Source of the DNA: Coffea arabica
Taxonomy: Eukaryota; Streptophyta; Magnoliopsida; Gentianales; Rubiaceae
Assembly: GCF_036785885.1 (NCBI RefSeq)
Contig: NC_092326.1
Location: forward strand, 39,828,287 to 39,892,286
Reading direction: 5' to 3'
Length of the DNA: 64,000 nt
The position numbers were made by a program, and so were the translations under genes. The notes under the pieces were generated by a model that was given only the letters and a program-made list of their open reading frames with translations, did no database searches and was not told the DNA's origin. Below are positions 59,808 to 64,000 of the stretch, one piece after another; within the stretch, counting starts at the first letter, position 1; each line of letters opens with the position of its first letter.

Positions 59808-60614
59808 GGATAAAATATATTTTATCCCCTGTAGTTTAGTAAATTTTCACATAATCCTCGTATGGTTCTAAAAGCAATGCAAAATCCCTTCATGATTTGA
59901 ATAGAAGTGTCAAAATAATGAAAATGATCCTCTATAATGGAACCCACGAAAATGTCGAGATTACTTTTGTCTAAAAACTAAAATGGCTGTAGTGATAAAA
60001 ATATATAAATATAATATGCACGATACTTTAACTTCTTATAATTTTGTATTTTATCATGTAACTCCCTATAATTTATAATTTAGTAATTTATCACATAATC
60101 CTCTTGTGATTTTCAAAATATATACATAAACCCCCACTATGGTTAATAAATAATTTTTAACTTTATATAGGGGTACTTTTGACATTTTAATTGACTCTAT
60201 TATGGAATACAAACTCACGAAAATGTCGAGATTGCCTTTGTTTAAAAACTAAAATGGCTGTAGTGATTAAAATATATAAATATAATATGCACGATACTTT
60301 AAGTTCTTATACTTTTGTATTTTATCACGTAACTCCCTATAATTTATAATTTAGTAATTTATCACATGATCCTCTTGTGATTTTCAAAATATATACATAA
60401 ACCCCCTTGTGGTTAATAAATAATTTTTAACTTTATATAGGGGTACTTTTGACATTTTAATTGACTCTATTATGGAATGCAAATTTAGTCACATTAACAC
60501 TTTAGTTCAAATCATCAGGGAGTTATGTATAACTGTTGAAATAACAAAGGGATTATGCAGAAAAGCGCTAAATCACCGGGGGAGGGGTGTGGGGGGGTAA
60601 AGTATAATTTTCCC
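59808..60614. mobile_element. MULE-like TIR element with internal tandem duplication
   Basis: The left end GGATAAAATATATTTTATCC and the right end in reverse (GGGAAAATTATACTTTACCC) are inverted repeats, with further matching to CATAATCC and CATGATTTGAA-type blocks. Nine-base flanks AATTAAAAA (59,799-59,807) and AATGAAAAA (60,615-60,623) differ at one position and may be a mutated TSD. The interior has no open frame. Confidence 0.6.
59936..60478. repeat. 271-bp tandem duplication
   Basis: CACGAAAATGTCGAGATT occurs at 59,945 and 60,216. The sequence that follows is nearly identical in both units (ACTAAAATGGCTGTAGTGAT, TATAATATGCACGATACTTT, TATATAGGGGTACTTTTGAC), giving two units of 271 bp inside the TIR element. 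Confidence 0.85.
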
Positions 60615-60623
60615 AATGAAAAA

Positions 60624-61294
60624 CTTGTGTAGGATATGAGAACAGAAACTTCTCTGCTGTTCAGTATTTTCGTTTCTTTTCTTTTTTTCCCCCTAGTTTT
60701 CTTTTTGCGATTCATGTGATATTGCTTACCACAATTGACCAATGTACAAATCACAAGCTATCAGCAGCACTATAGGTGGATCCGTTGCTATTTTGTGGAG
60801 CCATTGCATCCATTCATCTTAAATGGGCTAAAAAACAGATAACTCTTACTTTCTGTTACATAACATAAGTGTCAATTACCTACGCTCTCGTGTCTTTCGA
60901 TCTTAGGTAATACTTTGCTCTAGAGGCTCAAATAATGAGGTTAATCAAGGATATACATTGGATGCTGCATCAATCTTGTAAATCTTAACAAACTTAAAGG
61001 ATCATTTACTTATTCCCCTTGACAGATACTTAACTTAAATGTTCTGTCAGGTCCTCCTCATCCTGTAATTGTTGTTGAGCATTATTTTGGACACACTTCA
61101 TTTACTTCCATGTCCTTTTCAGTCATTGCAAATTGCTCATGTATTGGCAACTTCTTGGCTTCTTTTTCACATCCTTTCTCTTTGATGCTGGTGTTGTCAT
61201 TTTCTTTGCATTCTTAAAACCTTACCATATTATATATACACTAGCGTGTCACAGTCTTTCTCAGTGCAAGAAACACATTATCTTCTTGTTGGCC
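60624..61294. other. Upstream region of the SCPL gene
   Basis: No separate gene. The sequence before the ATG is AT-rich, with pyrimidine stretches expected of a promoter and leader. Confidence 0.4.
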
Positions 61295-64000
61295 ATGGCG
61301 TTCATCAGCTATTTCCTCTTCAGCATGTTAGCCAGTCGCTTGCTTCTGTCATCTAGTCCTGTTGAAGCAGCTCCGAAAGATGCTCTAGTCACAAGCCTCC
61401 CTGGATTTAATGGCGCTTTCCCTTCAAAACATTACTCTGGGTATGTTTTTTGAACTATATATGTAAATATCTCTCTCATTTCTGGTTTAATTGTTAACAT
61501 GCATCGTTTTTCTTGATTTATATGACATGCAAATTCAAATGTGTAAAGGTATGCGACAATCGACTCGGCTACTCCGAAGCACCTCTTTTACTACTTTGTC
61601 GAATCAGAAAGAAATCCATTGAAAGACCCTCTTGTCTTATGGCTCAATGGTGGACCTGGCTGCTCTAGCTTTGATGGATTTATCTACGAACATGGTAATC
61701 TCTTCTTCCGAACATTACCAGTTATTTTTCAATCTTATTGATGAAACAAAGATTCAGTGGGGGTGTCTATGCTTTTTCCATGCACTTGCACTTGTACTAA
61801 ATCAATTTTCCTTCACAAGAAATGGTGATCATTCAAAATTAATTCCCTGCAGGACCCTTTAACTTTGAAGCACCAAAGAAACAAGGGGAGTTGCCTATAT
61901 TGCATCTCAATCCATCTAGTTGGTCTAAGGTGTGATTTGATTTTAATGATCTGATCGACTTATAATTTTTCTTTCTGCAATTTGCTCAGTACCTCACAAC
62001 CTTGTAATCAAAATTTATTTTATACGTAGCTATTACATTTCTGAGCCGCCTTGCAGGTCTCAAACATCATCTATCTAGATTCTCCATCAGGGGTTGGGTT
62101 TTCATACCCAAATCTTCCAACTGGAGATCTACAAACAGCCTCTGATACTCATGCTTTTCTCCTCAAGGTGCAATTTGATCATTAAGGTTTCATTTCCTTA
62201 ATACTTCATTATTTATGTGCAAAGATACAGAATTTGCTTCTGACAAATCATTTACTGGTTGGGCTTGAATGAAATGATCAGTGGCTTGAGCAATATCCAG
62301 AGTTTCAAGCAAATCCATTTTATATCAGTGGAGAGTCTTATGCTGGCATTTACGTGCCAACTCTAGCATCCGAAGTGGACGAAGGTATCCTTATATATAT
62401 CTAGTAAACAAACGCACGCGTGCGTGCGTGCGCGCACACACAACACACATTCTGCATATGCATATTCGCTTTTGGATGTCAGCTCCCCTTCCCCTTAAAT
62501 TAGGTTAGAACAGGTTATATAAATGTTATCGTTGCGACCAAAAAAAAAATTGGCATTGGGGCTTCATCATGAGATGGTTTTCTTTTTCCTTTCTGCAGGA
62601 ATCAAAGGTGGTATTAAACCGAAAATCAATTTCAAGGTAGGCCAAAATGGCTCAACATTTTGATGGGCTGTGCTTTAAATATTATCACCGTCTGTGTAGA
62701 AAATTAATTCCATTGCAACATATGATACAGGGCTACATGGTAGGAAATGGAGTTTGCGAGTCTAAGTTTGATGGAAACAATGCTTATGTTCCATTTGTAC
62801 ATGGGATGGGCCTCATCTCTGAAAGTGTTTTCAAGGCAAGTAATAAAACAAGGTTGACTTAATTAGTATGCCACAATTAATTAATTCCAGCAGTTTTCTT
62901 GTCCTTTCTAAACAGTTAATTTCTTGTAAGACATGATTCTTTTATGTATTAGTACATTTTTTGGGCAAAAAAAAAAGGGGAAAGTATAGAAGAAATCACC
63001 TCATTGCTGTGGATTATCAAATCAAGCAACAGATTATCAGCAAAGTCTGAGATGTTAAATTCTCATAGCAATTGCAGGAACCTAATCTTTTTCTTCTTCT
63101 TTCTTTTGGTTTAACTCTTGGCCGGGTGACAGGAAGCTGAAGCTAATTGTAAGGGGGACTACGATAGCGAAGACCTTCCTTGCCAAGCAACAATCTCACA
63201 CATCGACGGCGTGAGACGTCTTTCCCTGCTAAATTATATATGATCTAGCTTTAGAGCACTAAAAAAGATTAAGCTTATACGTGAATTAATTAAGGTGAAT
63301 TAAAAGTTCTTGGCTACCCTAAACATGAATTGATAATTGGTTGTGTGATCATGATGACCAGCTGGTCAGCGGGTTGAACATATATGATATACTGGAACCA
63401 TGCTATCACAACAACAAAATCCCAGAAACAACGTCCACAGACAATACAAGCTTACCAAAGAGCTTTCAAGAACTGGGAAAGACTGACAAGCCTCTGCCGG
63501 TGAGAAAGAGGATGTTTGGTCGTGCATGGCCTTATCGAGCTCCTGTGAGAGATGGGATTGTTCCGTCATGGCCACAACTAACTCAATCACTCCACGCCCG
63601 AGGAGTTTCCGTCCCATGCATAGTGAGTTAATTCACACACACACAGATATATATATAGACACCAAACTCACCTAAAAAATTCCTCCAATGTGTATTTTCT
63701 TCAAAATGATGTGAACAAAAAGATTTCTTGGAAAAACGCAGGATGATGAAGTAGCAACTGCATGGCTGAACAATGAAGCTGTGAGGAAGGCAATTCATGC
63801 TAGTCCGGTACATGCAAACATATATACTACTAGCTAGATTAATAAATATGATCCAATTGTCTTGGATGCTTTTTTTGTTAATCTTGTGAACTGGGACATG
63901 ATTAAATCCTCAGGAGAGTGGGAGTTGGGGGGTATGCAATGCCCTTTCATACAATCATGATGCAGGAAGCATGATCCCCTACCACAAAAATCTTACATCC
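61295..64000 (+). CDS. SCPL20: Serine carboxypeptidase-like protein (SCPL20 type), 5' part
   Basis: Eleven exons are seen, the last cut by the window edge: 61,295-61,440; 61,549-61,694; 61,853-61,929; 62,057-62,167; 62,282-62,384; 62,599-62,636; 62,731-62,835; 63,133-63,210; 63,362-63,622; 63,742-63,807; 63,914-64,000. They give about 406 residues in phase. This is a peptidase family S10 alpha/beta hydrolase, normally secreted or vacuolar. Seen: a signal peptide [35 protein letters not shown], the oxyanion region [17 protein letters not shown], and nucleophile Ser179 in [25 protein letters not shown] and [13 protein letters not shown] are typical of the SCPL20 clade. The catalytic Asp and His lie beyond the edge. 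The intron after 62,835 starts GC (AAG|GCAAGT). An upstream in-frame ATG was rejected because it would bury the signal peptide. Confidence 0.92.
62480..62549 (+). mobile_element. SINE 3'-end fragment in SCPL intron 5
   Basis: TTAGGTTAGAACAGG followed by ATGTTATCGTTGCGACC and an A-run matches the tail of the SINE at 59,093-59,313. The head is missing. Just before it, 62,409-62,450 is an alternating (CG/TG/CA)n run. Confidence 0.55.

Noticed and set aside
61133-61294. In-frame upstream extension of the SCPL first exon
   Set aside because: It would place the clear signal peptide (MAFISYFLF...) internally, and the extension has no family similarity.

Overview
This 64 kb window is nuclear DNA of a dicotyledonous flowering plant. 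The evidence is GT-AG introns, AT-rich intergenic DNA, chloroplast transit peptides on several gene products, an LTR of a type widespread in dicots, many small terminal-inverted-repeat (TIR) elements and a tRNA-derived SINE. The species cannot be named from sequence alone. An asterid is my guess from the repeat flavour and the PR-10 sequence.

Left part (1-16,500) is a rearranged defence/sulfation cluster. Two PR-10 (Bet v 1 family) genes 14.1 kb apart are almost identical (6 differences in a 501-nt coding sequence; 2 residues). Between them lie a decayed cytosolic sulfotransferase copy, a third sulfotransferase 3' relic and one intact intronless sulfotransferase. The cluster is peppered with insertions: an 8-bp-TSD hAT MITE absent from the second PR-10 copy, a 988-bp MULE-like TIR element, a LINE fragment split by an hAT (Tip100-like) relic, and a 2.29-kb solo-LTR-like fossil with a 5-bp TSD.

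Middle (16,800-28,000): an F-box-associated-domain pseudogene, a related inverted LTR fossil, two tandem intronless TIC20-II-type chloroplast import genes, and a five-exon 12-oxophytodienoate-reductase-like gene on the minus strand with an apparent GC-AG intron.

Right (30,300-64,000): a plastid biotin carboxyl carrier protein gene (BCCP, minus strand, seven exons) lies head-to-head with a chloroplast thioredoxin f gene (plus strand, three exons). These are functionally linked, since plastid acetyl-CoA carboxylase is a known thioredoxin f target. Next come a Pack-MULE-like element (1,453 bp, long TIRs, 9-bp TSD) carrying a captured CYP81-type cytochrome P450 fragment with its intron; a ten-exon, probably GPI-anchored, A1 aspartic protease gene; a five-exon plastid-type DUF2358 gene on the minus strand; a TIR element with an internal 271-bp tandem duplication; a SINE; and the first eleven exons of a serine carboxypeptidase-like (SCPL20-type) gene that runs off the window, with a classic GC-AG intron.

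Exon coordinates were assigned by hand from splice consensus, phase continuity and protein-family conservation. No alignment or database search was run.
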